Assembly: GCF_018130505.1 (NCBI RefSeq)
Contig: NZ_JAFCKH010000010.1
Location: 1-64,000 of the forward strand
DNA length: 64,000 bases
Reading direction: 5' to 3'
From: Bradyrhizobium tropiciagri
GTDB taxonomy: Bacteria > Pseudomonadota > Alphaproteobacteria > Rhizobiales > Xanthobacteraceae
The position numbers and the translations under genes are program-made. Shown here one piece after another: positions 50,672-60,752 of the stretch; position 1 is the first letter of the stretch; every line of letters begins with the position of its first letter. Below the pieces are notes generated by a model. That model ran no database searches and was not told the origin of the DNA. It was given only the letters and a program-made list of their open reading frames with translations.

Positions 50672-51895
50672 ATGAAAAAATCCGCCGAGCTTTACCTCTC
50701 CGCCCGGGAAGCCGCCGCCGAGCTCGCGATCTCGCCGGCGACGCTCTACGCCTATGTCAGCCGCGGGCTGATCCGCTCCGAGCCGTCGCCGGATTCGCGC
50801 AGCCACCGCTACCGGGCCGAGGACATCAGGGGATTGAAGGAGCGCCGCGTGCCGTCGCCGGAGCCGCGCGGCTTCCGCAATTTCGACGCCGACCTGCCGG
50901 TAATGGATTCGGCGATCGCGACCATCACCGAGCAGGGCCCGATCTATCGCGGCGTGAACTGCGTCGACCTCGCCGAGCGCGACACGCTGGAGCACACCGC
51001 GACGCTGCTGTGGGACGTCACCGACGTCGATCCGTTCGCGCCGGACAATTGCCCGCATGTCTCGGACGAGATGCGCGCGATCGCGGACGCCGCACGGCGC
51101 GCGCAGCCGATCGAGCGGACGGTCGCGGTGCTGGCGCTCGCCTCCAGCGCCGATCCCGGCGCCTTCACCCGCGCGCACGATGGCCGCGCGATGGTCGGCG
51201 GCCGGATCCTGCGCCTGCTGGTCGCGACCATGCTGAACGCGGCACCATCGGCCGCGCCGCTGCATGAGCAGGTCGCGAGGGTCTGGACGCCCGACAACAA
51301 GCACGCGCCGGATCTGATCCGCCGCGCGCTGGTGCTGCTCGCCGATCACGAGCTCAACGCCTCGACCTTCACGGCGCGCTGCGCCGCGTCGACCGGCCTC
51401 AATCTCTATGACGCCGTGATCGCCGGCCTCGTCGCGTTGAAGGGGCCGATGCATGGCGGCGCCGGCGTGCTCGCCTCGCGCCTGGTCAAGACCATGGTCG
51501 ACAACGACGTCGCCCCCGTGATCCGCGAGCGCGTCGCGCTCGGCGAGCGTTTTGCGGGGTTTGGCCACGGCGTCTACAAGAAGGGCGATCCGCGCGCGAT
51601 GTCGTTGCTCGAGGCGCTGACGCGCGCCGGCGCGCCTCGAAAGTTTACGAGAGAGGTGCCGGAGCGGATCGCGGAGGCGACCGGCGAACTGGTCAACATC
51701 GATTATGCGCTGGCGGTGCTGGTGCACGCGCTGCGGATGCCGGCGGGAAGCGAGCTTGCGCTGTTCGCGATGGCCCGCAGCGTCGGCTGGATCGCCCATG
51801 CCAGCGAACAGCTCCAGCTCGGCAAGCTGATCCGGCCCCGCGCGCGCTATGTCGGCCCGGCGCCCGGGCGAGGCGGCACGACGAACAGTCTTTAG
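50672..51895 (+). CDS. Citrate synthase-like protein with N-terminal MerR-type DNA-binding domain
   Basis: This 407-residue protein starts with a helix-turn-helix (YLSAREAAAELAISPATLYA, YVSRGLIRSEPSPDSRSHRY) of the MerR/excisionase type. A citrate synthase domain follows (about residues 65-395): VLLADHELNASTFTARCAAS, LKGPMHGGAGVLASRLVKTM, GFGHGVYKKGDPRAMSLLEA and VNIDYALAVLVHALRMPAG. The three catalytic positions His, His and Asp are retained. It could be an enzyme, a regulator that senses an acyl-CoA or oxaloacetate, or both. A palindrome ends one base before its start codon. Confidence 0.87.
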   Translation: MKKSAELYLSAREAAAELAISPATLYAYVSRGLIRSEPSPDSRSHRYRAEDIRGLKERRVPSPEPRGFRNFDADLPVMDSAIATITEQGPIYRGVNCVDLAERDTLEHTATLLWDVTDVDPFAPDNCPHVSDEMRAIADAARRAQPIERTVAVLALASSADPGAFTRAHDGRAMVGGRILRLLVATMLNAAPSAAPLHEQVARVWTPDNKHAPDLIRRALVLLADHELNASTFTARCAASTGLNLYDAVIAGLVALKGPMHGGAGVLASRLVKTMVDNDVAPVIRERVALGERFAGFGHGVYKKGDPRAMSLLEALTRAGAPRKFTREVPERIAEATGELVNIDYALAVLVHALRMPAGSELALFAMARSVGWIAHASEQLQLGKLIRPRARYVGPAPGRGGTTNSL

Positions 51896-51898
51896 CGG

Positions 51899-52561
51899 CT
51901 ACTTCGCTGACTTGGCCGGCTCGATCATGCGGCCGCCGTGGCGGCGGCGGATGGTCCAGATCGCGAGCGCCAGGACGACGGCGCCGCCCGCTACTGCGAA
52001 CATCCACAGATGCTTGCCGACATGCTCGTGGTGCGGCAGCCCGGCATAGTCGTGCAGCGCGGTGACCGCGAGCACGCCGGGCAGCACATGCGCCGGCGCC
52101 CAGAGCAGGATCGCGGGGATGTTGACGGCGTAGAAGCGTAGCGGCGGCATGTCGAGCGCGCCCGCCGTGATCGGCACGAAGGCGCGGATCGGCGGCACGA
52201 AGCGGGCGAAGAACACCGCGAAGATGCCCCAGCGGTTGAAGAAGGCCTCGCTCTGCTCGACCACGCGCGGATAGTTGGAGAGCGGCCAGGCCGACAGGAT
52301 CTCGCGCTGGCTGCGGTAGCCGATCAGATAGGCGGTGCCGTCGCCGATCAGCGCGCCGGCCGCAGCGGAAGCGAGCACCGGCCACAGCTTCAGCTCGCCG
52401 CCCGGCACCAGCGCGCTGAGCGCCAGGATGATGGTCGAGCCCGGCACCAGCGAGCCGACCACCGGGACGGCTTCCAGCAGGGCGGCGAGAAACAGCGTCA
52501 GATAGGCGAGCCAGGCATGGGCCGAAACGAATGCGATGAATGGGTCAAGGAAAGAAGTCAC
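51899..52561 (-). CDS. DedA-family membrane protein
   Basis: This 220-residue integral membrane protein has the SNARE-associated/DedA signatures LLEAVPVVGSLVPGSTIILA, LIGDGTAYLIGYRSQREIL and FARFVPPIRAFVPITAGALD. DedA proteins are linked to membrane homeostasis and lipid carrier (undecaprenyl phosphate) recycling. GTG at 52561, with AGGGA five bases upstream, is preferred over an ATG at 52810 that adds sequence without family similarity. It converges with the upstream citrate-synthase-type gene, 3 bp apart. Confidence 0.9.
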   Translation of the reverse strand: MTSFLDPFIAFVSAHAWLAYLTLFLAALLEAVPVVGSLVPGSTIILALSALVPGGELKLWPVLASAAAGALIGDGTAYLIGYRSQREILSAWPLSNYPRVVEQSEAFFNRWGIFAVFFARFVPPIRAFVPITAGALDMPPLRFYAVNIPAILLWAPAHVLPGVLAVTALHDYAGLPHHEHVGKHLWMFAVAGGAVVLALAIWTIRRRHGGRMIEPAKSAK

Positions 52562-52854
52562 AAAAATCCCTTGCTGCGGCACTGGGCCGTGGTGCTGAGA
52601 GCTAACAAACCCCGGTGCAGCCGAAAAGTGCCCGGCCGGGCGGTCCCTTGCCCTGCGGTAAAAGTACGGCGTGATTTGCAGGGCAGCCTTCCAAAAACGG
52701 CTTTCCGCCACTATCTTTATGATACAACAACGGAACTTTGATTTCCCCGCGGGCTTCTGCCGGCTGATGCTCTCTGCTAGGCTTGTGCGAAGCACCCAAT
52801 CCGCAGCCAAACGATTAATCTGGTTTCGGGAATGCCCGGGACCTCGGAGGATGA

Positions 52855-53853
52855 ATGACGACCGCCGTCCAGACCAAAGAGCAACAACCCGTCGGTTTGC
52901 CCGACATGAAGGTGTCGGTTCGGCAGGTCTTCGGGATCGATAGCGACCTGGAAGTTCCGGCCTATTCCGAAGTCGATCCGCACGTGCCGGAGGTCGACAG
53001 CGACTATCGCTTCGACCGCGCCACCACGCTTGCGATCCTCGCCGGCTTCGCCAAGAACCGCCGCGTGATGGTCACCGGCTATCACGGCACCGGCAAGTCG
53101 ACCCATATCGAGCAGGTCGCGGCCCGCCTCAACTGGCCCTGTGTGCGCGTCAACCTCGACAGCCACATCAGCCGTATCGACCTCGTCGGCAAGGATGCGA
53201 TCGTGGTCAAGGAAGGCAAGCAGGTCACCGAATTCCGCGACGGCATCCTGCCCTGGGCGCTGCAGCACAACATCGCGCTGGTGTTCGACGAATACGACGC
53301 CGGCCGCCCGGATGTGATGTTCGTGATCCAGCGCGTGCTGGAAGTCTCCGGCCGCCTGACGCTGCTGGACCAGAACAAGGTGATCAAGCCGCATCCGGCG
53401 TTCCGACTGTTCTCGACCGCCAACACGGTCGGCCTCGGCGATACCTCGGGCCTCTATCACGGCACCCAGCAGATCAACCAGGGCCAGATGGACCGCTGGT
53501 CGATCGTCACCACGCTGAACTACCTCGCCCATGACGAGGAAGTGGAGATCGTGCTGGCCAAGGCGAAGCACTACCGGACGTCGGAAGGCAAGGACATCGT
53601 CAACAAGATGGTGCGGCTTGCCGATCTGACCCGCAACGCCTTCGCCAATGGCGACCTGTCGACGGTGATGAGCCCGCGCACGGTGATCACCTGGGCCGAG
53701 AATGCCGACATCTTCAACGACATCGGGTTCGCCTTCCGCGTCACCTTCCTCAACAAGTGCGACGAGCTGGAGCGGCCGCTGGTCGCCGAGTTCTACCAGC
53801 GCTGCTTCAACGTCGAGCTGCCGGAATCCTCGGTCAACGTGGCGCTCAGCTAG
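52855..53853 (+). CDS. cobS: Cobaltochelatase subunit CobS
   Basis: This 332-residue AAA+ subunit works with CobT and CobN to insert cobalt into hydrogenobyrinic acid diamide in aerobic cobalamin synthesis. It has Walker [11 protein letters not shown], Walker [15 protein letters not shown] and sensor [21 protein letters not shown]. The length matches the family. No cobalamin riboswitch was recognised upstream. A GNAT gene lies directly between it and cobT. Confidence 0.97.
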   Translation: MTTAVQTKEQQPVGLPDMKVSVRQVFGIDSDLEVPAYSEVDPHVPEVDSDYRFDRATTLAILAGFAKNRRVMVTGYHGTGKSTHIEQVAARLNWPCVRVNLDSHISRIDLVGKDAIVVKEGKQVTEFRDGILPWALQHNIALVFDEYDAGRPDVMFVIQRVLEVSGRLTLLDQNKVIKPHPAFRLFSTANTVGLGDTSGLYHGTQQINQGQMDRWSIVTTLNYLAHDEEVEIVLAKAKHYRTSEGKDIVNKMVRLADLTRNAFANGDLSTVMSPRTVITWAENADIFNDIGFAFRVTFLNKCDELERPLVAEFYQRCFNVELPESSVNVALS

Positions 53854-53856
53854 TCC

Positions 53857-54267
53857 ATGCCGAAAATCTCCGTCGAGCGCACAGTCACACAGACGAAAAA
53901 AGCGGTGCTCGGCGGATTGCTCCGCTACAACAACGAGAAGATGGGGAAGCAGAAGTACAAGCGCTTCGCCATCTCCTTGCGACAAGGCGACGAGATTGTC
54001 GGCGGCATCGTCGGCGAAGTCTGGACCGCGGTGTTGTTCATTCAGTTGTTCTGGCTGGAGCAGAAGTTTCGCAAGAAGGGTTTCGGTGCGAAGCTGATCA
54101 AGGCGATCGAGGACGAGGCGCGGCGCTTCGGAGCGACGCGTTCCTATCTGGATACGATGAGCTTCCAGGCGCCGGGCTTCTACCGCGCCAACGGGTATAA
54201 AGAGTTCGGTTCGATTGAGGGGTATCCCGGCGGCGTTACGCGCCATTGGTTTACGAAATCGCTATGA
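53857..54267 (+). CDS. GNAT-family N-acetyltransferase between cobS and cobT
   Basis: This 136-residue protein has the GNAT core: [20 protein letters not shown] for beta strands and [20 protein letters not shown] for the acetyl-CoA binding loop (Q/R-x-x-G-x-G/A as RKKGFGAKL). The C terminus has [20 protein letters not shown]. It begins 3 bp after the cobS stop and its stop overlaps the cobT ATG (ATGA). The substrate is unknown. This placement is unusual; cobS and cobT are normally adjacent. Confidence 0.88.
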   Translation: MPKISVERTVTQTKKAVLGGLLRYNNEKMGKQKYKRFAISLRQGDEIVGGIVGEVWTAVLFIQLFWLEQKFRKKGFGAKLIKAIEDEARRFGATRSYLDTMSFQAPGFYRANGYKEFGSIEGYPGGVTRHWFTKSL

Positions 54268-56162
54268 CAACCTCCAACATCAAGTTTCGTCCGGGTTCGA
54301 AGGAAGCGCCGACCGAGCCGTTCAAGCGCTCGGTCAGTGCGTGCCTGAAGGCAATCGCCAAGAAGCCCGAGCTCGAGGTCAGCTTCGCCGCCGAGCGACC
54401 GGGGCTTGCGCCCGGCAAGGCGCGGCTGCCGGAGCCGGCGCGCAAGATGACCAAGCGCGATGCAGCGATCGTGCGCGGCCACGCCGATTCGATCGCGCTG
54501 AAGATCGCCTGTCACGATCCCAAGGTGCATCGCAAGCTGATGCCGGGCAATCCGCAGGCGCGCGGCGTGTTCGAGGCGGTCGAGCAGGCGCGGGTCGAGG
54601 CGATCGGCTCGCGGCGCATGGCGGGGGTGGCGAAGAACCTCACCGCGATGCTCGACGATCATTTCCACCGCGGCAAGTATGACGAGATCACCGACCGCGC
54701 CGACGCACCGCTCTCTGACGCGCTGGCGATGCTGGTGCGCGAGCGCCTCACCGGCATGGCGCCGCCGGCGGCCGCCAAGAAGATGGTCGATCTCTGGCGC
54801 CCGCTGCTGGAGGACAAGATCGGCACGCGGCTCGACAAGTTGAGCCGCTTCACCGAGGACCAGGCCAAGTTCGGCGACCTCGTCCATGATCTGCTGTCGG
54901 CGCTCGACCTCGGCGACGAGCGCGACATGGATTCCGACGATGACGAGGATCAGGACGAGAACCAGGACGGCGAGAGCGATCAGTCCGGTGCCGAGGGCTC
55001 GCCCGATTCCGACGCCGCGCAGGAGATGAGTGCCGATCAGGCGCAGCAGACCGCGGACGAAATGAGCGAAAGCGCGATGGAGAGCGCGCAGGCCTCCACG
55101 TCAGACACTTTCGACGACGGCGAGCTCGGCGACGACGAGACGCCGGGCGAGGCGACGCGGCCGAATTCGCGCGGACAGAACGAGCCGCGCGGTCCGGAAT
55201 ATCACGCCTTCGCGCCGAAGTTCGACGAGGTGATCGCGGCCGAGGATCTCTGCGACCATGACGAGCTGGAGCGGCTGCGTTCCTATCTCGACAAGCAGCT
55301 CGCGCATCTGCAGGGCATCGTGGCGCGGCTCGCCAACCGCCTGCAGCGCCGGCTGATGGCGCAGCAGAATCGCGCCTGGGAGTTCGATCTGGAAGAGGGC
55401 ATCCTCGATCCGGCGCGGCTGTCGCGCGTGGTCACCGATCCCTATCACCCGCTGTCCTTCATGCATGAGAAGGAGGCGACCTTCCGCGACACCGTGGTGA
55501 CGCTGCTGCTCGACAACTCCGGCTCGATGCGCGGCCGCCCGATCACGGTCGCCGCCACCTGCGCCGACATCCTGGCGCGCACGCTGGAGCGTTGCGGCGT
55601 CAAGGTCGAGATCCTCGGCTTCACCACCCGCGCCTGGAAGGGCGGGCAGTCGCGCGAGGCGTGGCTCGCCGCCGGCAAGCCGGCCAATCCGGGCCGTCTC
55701 AACGACCTGCGCCACATCATCTACAAGTCGGCCGACGCGCCGTGGCGGCGTGCACGGAAGAATCTCGGCCTGATGATGCGCGAGGGTCTCCTGAAGGAGA
55801 ACATCGACGGCGAGGCGCTGGACTGGGCGCACAAGCGCTTGCTGGCGCGTCCCGAGCAGCGCCGCATCCTGATGATGATCTCGGACGGCGCGCCCGTCGA
55901 CGACTCCACGCTGTCGGTCAATCCCGGCAATTATCTCGAGCGGCACCTGCGCCACATCATCGATGAGATCGAGACCCGCTCGCCGGTCGAGCTGATCGCG
56001 ATCGGCATCGGCCATGACGTGACGCGCTATTATCGCCGCGCCGTCACCATCGTGGACGCCGAAGAACTCGGCGGCGCCATCACCGAAAAGCTCGCGGAAC
56101 TGTTCAGCGAGACCCACGGCGCGGCGCCTGCAGCGGGCACCCGGCGCCGCCTCCACTCGTGA
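54264..56162 (+). CDS. cobT: Cobaltochelatase subunit CobT
   Basis: This 632-residue subunit forms the AAA+ motor partner ring with CobS. The N-terminal half precedes an acidic, low-complexity region (about residues 210-300, rich in Asp, Glu and Ser). A C-terminal von Willebrand A domain has the MIDAS in [16 protein letters not shown] and [15 protein letters not shown]. The start at 54264 ([10 protein letters not shown]) overlaps the GNAT stop by 4 bp. The domain order and length are typical of CobT. Confidence 0.96.
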   Translation: MTTSNIKFRPGSKEAPTEPFKRSVSACLKAIAKKPELEVSFAAERPGLAPGKARLPEPARKMTKRDAAIVRGHADSIALKIACHDPKVHRKLMPGNPQARGVFEAVEQARVEAIGSRRMAGVAKNLTAMLDDHFHRGKYDEITDRADAPLSDALAMLVRERLTGMAPPAAAKKMVDLWRPLLEDKIGTRLDKLSRFTEDQAKFGDLVHDLLSALDLGDERDMDSDDDEDQDENQDGESDQSGAEGSPDSDAAQEMSADQAQQTADEMSESAMESAQASTSDTFDDGELGDDETPGEATRPNSRGQNEPRGPEYHAFAPKFDEVIAAEDLCDHDELERLRSYLDKQLAHLQGIVARLANRLQRRLMAQQNRAWEFDLEEGILDPARLSRVVTDPYHPLSFMHEKEATFRDTVVTLLLDNSGSMRGRPITVAATCADILARTLERCGVKVEILGFTTRAWKGGQSREAWLAAGKPANPGRLNDLRHIIYKSADAPWRRARKNLGLMMREGLLKENIDGEALDWAHKRLLARPEQRRILMMISDGAPVDDSTLSVNPGNYLERHLRHIIDEIETRSPVELIAIGIGHDVTRYYRRAVTIVDAEELGGAITEKLAELFSETHGAAPAAGTRRRLHS

Positions 56163-56165
56163 GAC

Positions 56166-57257
56166 ATGGTCCGACATCCTAGCCGCCGCCGTTTCCTTCA
56201 GGGTATGGCGGCGGGGCTGTCGGCCGCCGCACTGCCGTCTCTTGTTGATGGCGATCTGGCGCAGGCGCAGAGCGCGGTCGATCCGCCGCCGCGATCGGCC
56301 GCCAAGTCCAACCCCTATCGCGTCAACGAGCCGGTCGCGGTCGAAGTCAAGGCGCGGCCGTTGCCGTCGTTCGACATCCGCGATCGCGCACGAACGCGGT
56401 TCGGTTCACTGGAATATCGCAGCGGCCTGATCCTGACGTCGCCGTTCCCCGGCTTCGGGGGCCTGTCGGGGCTGCGGCTCGATGTCAAGGGCGAGCGCTT
56501 CATCGCGGTCAGCGACCAGGGCACCTGGTTCACCGGCCGTATCGTCTATGACGGCCGGATCATGGTCGGGCTTGCCGATGTCGAGGCCGCTCCGCTGCTC
56601 GCCGCCGACGGCAGGCCGATCACCGCGACCCGCGGCTGGTACGATTCGGAATCGATCGCGCTCGACGGTTCGCTGGTCTATGTCGGGCTCGAACGCGTCA
56701 ACCAGCTGCTGCGCTACGATTTTGCCAAAGGCTTCACCCGCTCGCGCGGCGAGGTGGTGCCGTTGCCGCCGGCGGCGCGCAAGCTGCCCTCGAACAAGGG
56801 CCTCGAGGCGCTGGTCTTCGTGCCAAAGCCGTTTCCGCTTGCCGGCACGCTGATCGCGTTCTCCGAGCGCGGGCTCGATCCGACCGGCAATCTGATTGCG
56901 TTTCTGGTTGGCGGCAAGACGCCGGGCCAGTTCGGCGTGCACCGCACCGAGAATTTCGACATCAGCGATGCCGTGTTGCTGCCGTCGGGCGATGTCCTGA
57001 TCCTGGAGCGGAAGTTCTCCTGGTTAGGCGGCGTCGGCATTCGTATCCGGCGCATTCCGCTGGCGCAGATCGCACCCGGCGCGCTGGTCGATGGCCCCGT
57101 GATCTTCAAGGCCGACCTCGGCAACGAGATCGACAACATGGAAGGCATCGACGCTACCGTGACGCCGGAAGGCGAGACCGTGCTGACGCTGATCTCCGAC
57201 GACAATTTCTCCCTGATCCAGCGCAATCTGCTGCTGCAGTTCACGCTGGTGGAGTAA
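56166..57257 (+). CDS. Exported esterase-like-activity-of-phytase family protein
   Basis: This 363-residue protein has a twin-arginine signal (SRRRFLQGMAAGLSAAALPS) and a mature beta-propeller-type region with PF13449-like stretches: GGLSGLRLDVKGERFIAVSD, GWYDSESIALDGSLVYVGLE and NKGLEALVFVPKPFPLAGTL. The family name comes from weak esterase/phytase-like similarity and is not proof of activity. It starts 3 bp after cobT and may be co-transcribed with it. The C terminus ends in a strand-rich region with no extra domain. Confidence 0.82.
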   Translation: MVRHPSRRRFLQGMAAGLSAAALPSLVDGDLAQAQSAVDPPPRSAAKSNPYRVNEPVAVEVKARPLPSFDIRDRARTRFGSLEYRSGLILTSPFPGFGGLSGLRLDVKGERFIAVSDQGTWFTGRIVYDGRIMVGLADVEAAPLLAADGRPITATRGWYDSESIALDGSLVYVGLERVNQLLRYDFAKGFTRSRGEVVPLPPAARKLPSNKGLEALVFVPKPFPLAGTLIAFSERGLDPTGNLIAFLVGGKTPGQFGVHRTENFDISDAVLLPSGDVLILERKFSWLGGVGIRIRRIPLAQIAPGALVDGPVIFKADLGNEIDNMEGIDATVTPEGETVLTLISDDNFSLIQRNLLLQFTLVE

Positions 57258-57310
57258 GCCGGCCTGCCAGCGCATTCGAACCGAATGTTCGGCCGGCTCG
57301 ACCAACGGCC

Positions 57311-58012
57311 ATGCAGCTCCGTCATGCCATCTCCATCCTCGTTGCCGCCTTCGTCGCCTGCGCCGCCAGCCCGGCGGGCGCGACGGCCGAGTATGACTAT
57401 GGCGCGGATGAATACGTCATCATCGACGGCGGGCTTTCGCGGGACACCAAGATCTCGCTCGCGGCGCATGCCGATAGCGGCGGCGGCAATTTCCATGTCT
57501 GGCTGATGGCCGAGCCCGCGCATCGCAGGATCGCGATGCTCGACGCGATCGGCGACGACAACAATCTCGATACCAAGGCCAATGCCTATCATGCCGAATG
57601 GTCGCCGGATTCACGCCACGTCGCGGTCTGGTTCCGCCGCGACCGGCATGAGCTGCAACTCAATCTCTACAGCATCGACAAGGATCGTCCGCACCTCATC
57701 GCAGGCTCGAGCCTGTTCAGGGACGTGACCGGGCGCGATCTCGGCAATGGCGACGATATCCGCCGCAGCATCCCTTCGGTCGAATGGCGGTCGGCGAAGC
57801 GCTTCGTGCTGCGCGAGCGCATGCTGCTGATGACTGCGGATGCCGGCTTCGCCCGCCGGCTCGGCCGCTTTGCTCGCATCGCCGAGCGGCATGACGGCGG
57901 CCGGTTTCTGGTGGAATTCTCGGCCGAGGCCGATTGCGTGCTGGCGGTGGGCCACCGTTACCGCATTGCTGATCTGCGCCCGGGCCCGTTCAGCGACGCC
58001 GACGGTTGGTGA
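57311..58012 (+). CDS. Exported hypothetical protein
   Basis: This 233-residue protein has a signal peptide (ISILVAAFVACAASPAGATA) and a mature region with a WD/Tol-like strand pattern (NAYHAEWSPDSRHVAVWFRR, DRHELQLNLYSIDKDRPHLI). Two repeats of this kind suggest a small beta-propeller fragment. I cannot name the family. It follows the phytase-like gene by 53 bp on the same strand. Confidence 0.68.
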   Translation: MQLRHAISILVAAFVACAASPAGATAEYDYGADEYVIIDGGLSRDTKISLAAHADSGGGNFHVWLMAEPAHRRIAMLDAIGDDNNLDTKANAYHAEWSPDSRHVAVWFRRDRHELQLNLYSIDKDRPHLIAGSSLFRDVTGRDLGNGDDIRRSIPSVEWRSAKRFVLRERMLLMTADAGFARRLGRFARIAERHDGGRFLVEFSAEADCVLAVGHRYRIADLRPGPFSDADGW

Positions 58013-58072
58013 TCGCGCGCGCCGGCTCTATCTTAACCGGGCCCCTTTCCTCCGGTCCGGATATTTCCCCGT

Positions 58073-59185
58073 ATGAGCACCCTGTTTTCTCCGATCGAAC
58101 TGCGTGGCCTGAAACTGCCAAACCGCATCATGGTCTCGCCGATGTGCCAGTATTCGGCCGATGGCGGCTCGGCCACCGACTGGCACTTCACCCACATCAA
58201 CATGCTGGCGCTGTCGGGCGCGGCGATGTTCTGCATCGAGGCCACCCATGTCGAGGATATCGGACGGATCACGCCGGGCTGCCTCGGCCTCTACAACGAC
58301 GCCAACGAGGCCGCGCTCAAGCCGATCCTGGCCTCGGTGCGCAAGCATTCCAACGCGGCGGTGGCGATGCAGCTCGCCCATGCCGGCCGCAAGGCCTCGA
58401 GCAACCGTCCCTGGGACGGCGGCCAGCTGATCCCGATTGCGGAAGGCGGCTGGCAGACCGTGGCGCCGTCGGCCGTGCCGCACAAGGACGGCGAGGCCGC
58501 GCCGACGGCGCTCGATGATGCGGGCCTGAAGCGCATCCTTGAGGCGTTTGTCGCGGCGGCGAAGCGCGCCGACCGGCTCGGCATCGACGCGATCGAGCTG
58601 CACGGCGCGCACGGCTACCTGTTGCACCAGTTCCTGTCGCCGATCGCCAACAAGCGGACCGACCGCTATGGCGGGTCGCTCGAAAACCGGATGCGCTTTC
58701 CGCTGGAGGTGTTCGACGCAGTGCGCGCCGTATTCCCGGATCGCAAACCGATCGGCATGCGGGTGTCGGCGACCGACTGGGTCGAGGGCGCCTGGGATCT
58801 CGCGCAGACCGTCGAATTCGCCAAGGAGCTGAAGAAGCGCGGCGTCGACTGGATGGATGTCTCCTCGGGCGGCGTCTCGCCTCTGCAGAAGATTCCGCTC
58901 GGGCCTGGCTATCAGGTGCCGGCGGCGCAGGCAGTGAGGGAGGCGACCGGCGTCACCACGATGGCGGTCGGTCTGATTACAGAGGCGAAGCAGGCGGAAG
59001 AAATCGTCTCGTCCGGCAAGGCCGACATGGTCGCGCTGGCCCGCGGCATGCTCTACGACCCGCGCTGGGGCTGGCACGCCGCCGCCGAACTCGGCGGCGA
59101 GGTGGCCGCGCCGCCGCAATACTGGCGCTCGCAGCCGTCGACGCAGAAGGCGCTGTTCGGCAAGACCACGTTCGGGGCGCGCTGA
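58073..59185 (+). CDS. Old-yellow-enzyme family NADH:flavin oxidoreductase
   Basis: This 370-residue FMN enzyme reduces activated double bonds. It has IMVSPMCQYSADGGSATDWH at the active site (Cys and Tyr as in YqjM-like enzymes), MQLAHAGRKASSNRPWDGG, the GAHGYLLHQFLSPIANKRTD region with catalytic residues, and RYGGSLENRMRFPLEV. Its length fits the thermophilic-like/YqjM branch. The physiological substrate is unknown. Confidence 0.92.
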   Translation: MSTLFSPIELRGLKLPNRIMVSPMCQYSADGGSATDWHFTHINMLALSGAAMFCIEATHVEDIGRITPGCLGLYNDANEAALKPILASVRKHSNAAVAMQLAHAGRKASSNRPWDGGQLIPIAEGGWQTVAPSAVPHKDGEAAPTALDDAGLKRILEAFVAAAKRADRLGIDAIELHGAHGYLLHQFLSPIANKRTDRYGGSLENRMRFPLEVFDAVRAVFPDRKPIGMRVSATDWVEGAWDLAQTVEFAKELKKRGVDWMDVSSGGVSPLQKIPLGPGYQVPAAQAVREATGVTTMAVGLITEAKQAEEIVSSGKADMVALARGMLYDPRWGWHAAAELGGEVAAPPQYWRSQPSTQKALFGKTTFGAR

Positions 59186-59201
59186 ACCACGACCGGCTGC
59201 T

Positions 59202-59290
59202 TGTAGCCCGGATGGAGCGCAGCGAAATCCGGGGCCGCGATCTCCACGGATGCACTGTCCCGGATTGCGCTTCGCTCCATCCGGGCTACG
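59202..59290. repeat. Dispersed palindromic repeat A, copy 4
   Basis: TGTAGCCCGGATGGAGCGCA is complementary to CGCTCCATCCGGGCTACG at the right. It starts 17 bp after the oxidoreductase stop, in the 216-bp gap before the flavin monooxygenase gene. Confidence 0.88.
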
Positions 59291-59401
59291 CAGCATTGTC
59301 CGGGGCGGGTCGCGCGGAAAGCCATTGTTCCGCCGCGACCAACGCAGCTACTGTTCGATCGCGTGCGCAAGACACGCATCGAACAAGGTGAGAGGAAACC
59401 C

Positions 59402-60502
59402 ATGGAACTCGGATACTTCGCGATGCCGTCGCATCCGCCGGAGTGCGGATTGAAAGAGGGCCACGATTGGGACCTGCAGGTGCTGCGCTGGCTGGATGAG
59501 CTCGGCTATCAGGAAGCCTGGATCGGCGAGCACCACACCGCGCCGTGGGAGCCGCATCCGTCGCCCGACCTGTTGATCGCGCAGGCGCTGCTGCAGACCA
59601 AAAATCTGCGCATCGGGCCCGGCGGCTTCCTGCTGCCGTATCATCACCCCGCCGAACTGGCCAACCGCGTCGCGGTGCTCGATCACCTCTCGAACGGGCG
59701 CTTGAACTTCGGCGTCGCCGCCTCGGGCCTGCCGAGCGACTGGGCGATGTTCAATGTCGACGGCATGAGCGGTCAGAACCGCGACATGACCCGCGAGGCG
59801 CTCGAGATCATCCTGAAGATGTGGACGGAGCCGGCGCCGTGGACCCACAAGGGCAAGTTCTGGACGGTGACCAAGCCGGACACCATGTTCGATTTCCTCA
59901 AACCCCACCTCAAGCCGCTACAGGGCCCGCATCCGCCGATCGGCGTCGCGGGACTGTCGAAGAACTCCGACACGCTGAAGCTCGCCGGCGAGCGCGGCTT
60001 CATCCCGATGAGCCTCAACCTCAACCCGGCCTATGTCGGCAGCCATTGGGATTCCGTCGAAGCCGGAGCCGCGAAGACCGGCCGTACGCCGAGCCGCAAG
60101 GATTGGCGGATGGTGCGCGAGGTGTTCGTCGCCGATACCGACGAGGAAGCCTGGAGGCTCTCGACCGGCGACATGATGGGCCGGATGATGGGGGAATACT
60201 TCCTGCCGCTGCTCGGCCATTTCGGCTTCAAGGACTATCTGAAGGCAACGCCCGACGTGCCGGACAGCGACGTCACCGTCGAATATTGCGCGCGCCACAA
60301 CTGGATCGTCGGCTCGCCCGCAACCGTCGTCGAGAAGATCGAAAAGATCTACCGCGAGGTCGGCGGCTTCGGCGTGCTCTTGGTGTTCGGCTTCGACTAC
60401 AAGCACAAGCCCGAGGCCTGGCACAATTCGCTGCGGCTCCTGAAGCAGGAAGTGCTGCCGAAGCTGAAGCATCTCGACGCCTCGGCCGGACGCGCGGCGT
60501 AA
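59402..60502 (+). CDS. Luciferase-like (LLM class) flavin-dependent monooxygenase
   Basis: This 366-residue protein has the bacterial-luciferase-like TIM barrel: WIGEHHTAPWEPHPSPDLLI near the start, then RIGPGGFLLPYHHPAELANR, RLNFGVAASGLPSDWAMFNV and PPIGVAGLSKNSDTLKLAGE. It should use reduced FMN and oxygen on an unknown substrate. Start 59402 (MELGYFAMPS) is preferred over an upstream ATG at 59363. It is preceded by another flavoenzyme gene, so a shared pathway is possible but unproven. Confidence 0.9.
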   Translation: MELGYFAMPSHPPECGLKEGHDWDLQVLRWLDELGYQEAWIGEHHTAPWEPHPSPDLLIAQALLQTKNLRIGPGGFLLPYHHPAELANRVAVLDHLSNGRLNFGVAASGLPSDWAMFNVDGMSGQNRDMTREALEIILKMWTEPAPWTHKGKFWTVTKPDTMFDFLKPHLKPLQGPHPPIGVAGLSKNSDTLKLAGERGFIPMSLNLNPAYVGSHWDSVEAGAAKTGRTPSRKDWRMVREVFVADTDEEAWRLSTGDMMGRMMGEYFLPLLGHFGFKDYLKATPDVPDSDVTVEYCARHNWIVGSPATVVEKIEKIYREVGGFGVLLVFGFDYKHKPEAWHNSLRLLKQEVLPKLKHLDASAGRAA

Positions 60503-60610
60503 GTGAGGGAGAACGCGGGGCGGCAATTCATGCTTGTCCCCGCGCTTTTCTTTAACCGTCATCCTGAGGCGCGAGCGGAGCGAGCCGGGGATTGGCAACA
60601 TCTCTCCACG

Positions 60611-60734
60611 CGTCGTCCCGGCGAAAGCCGGGACCCATAACCACAGGGTCAGGTTATCGAAACGAGCTGTGGCCCAAGCGTTGCGCAGCAATGACCTTCG
60701 GTGGTTATGGGTCCCGGCTTTCGCCGGGACGACA
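60611..60734. repeat. Dispersed palindromic repeat C, copy 2
   Basis: CGTCGTCCCGGCGAAAGCCG at the left is complementary to CGGCTTTCGCCGGGACGAC at the right, with inner arms TGGGTCCCGG/CCGGGACCCA. It lies between convergent stops of the monooxygenase (60502) and the phospholipase D-like gene (60753). A fragment of repeat E precedes it (60558-60586). Confidence 0.85.
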
Positions 60735-60752
60735 CCGTGGATGGTCCGGCGC

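Noticed and set aside
52562-52854. Cobalamin riboswitch ahead of cobS
   Set aside because: The 293-bp region shows no B12-box-like sequence or convincing long-range pairing by eye. I also found no credible gene in it; a covariance-model search would settle it.
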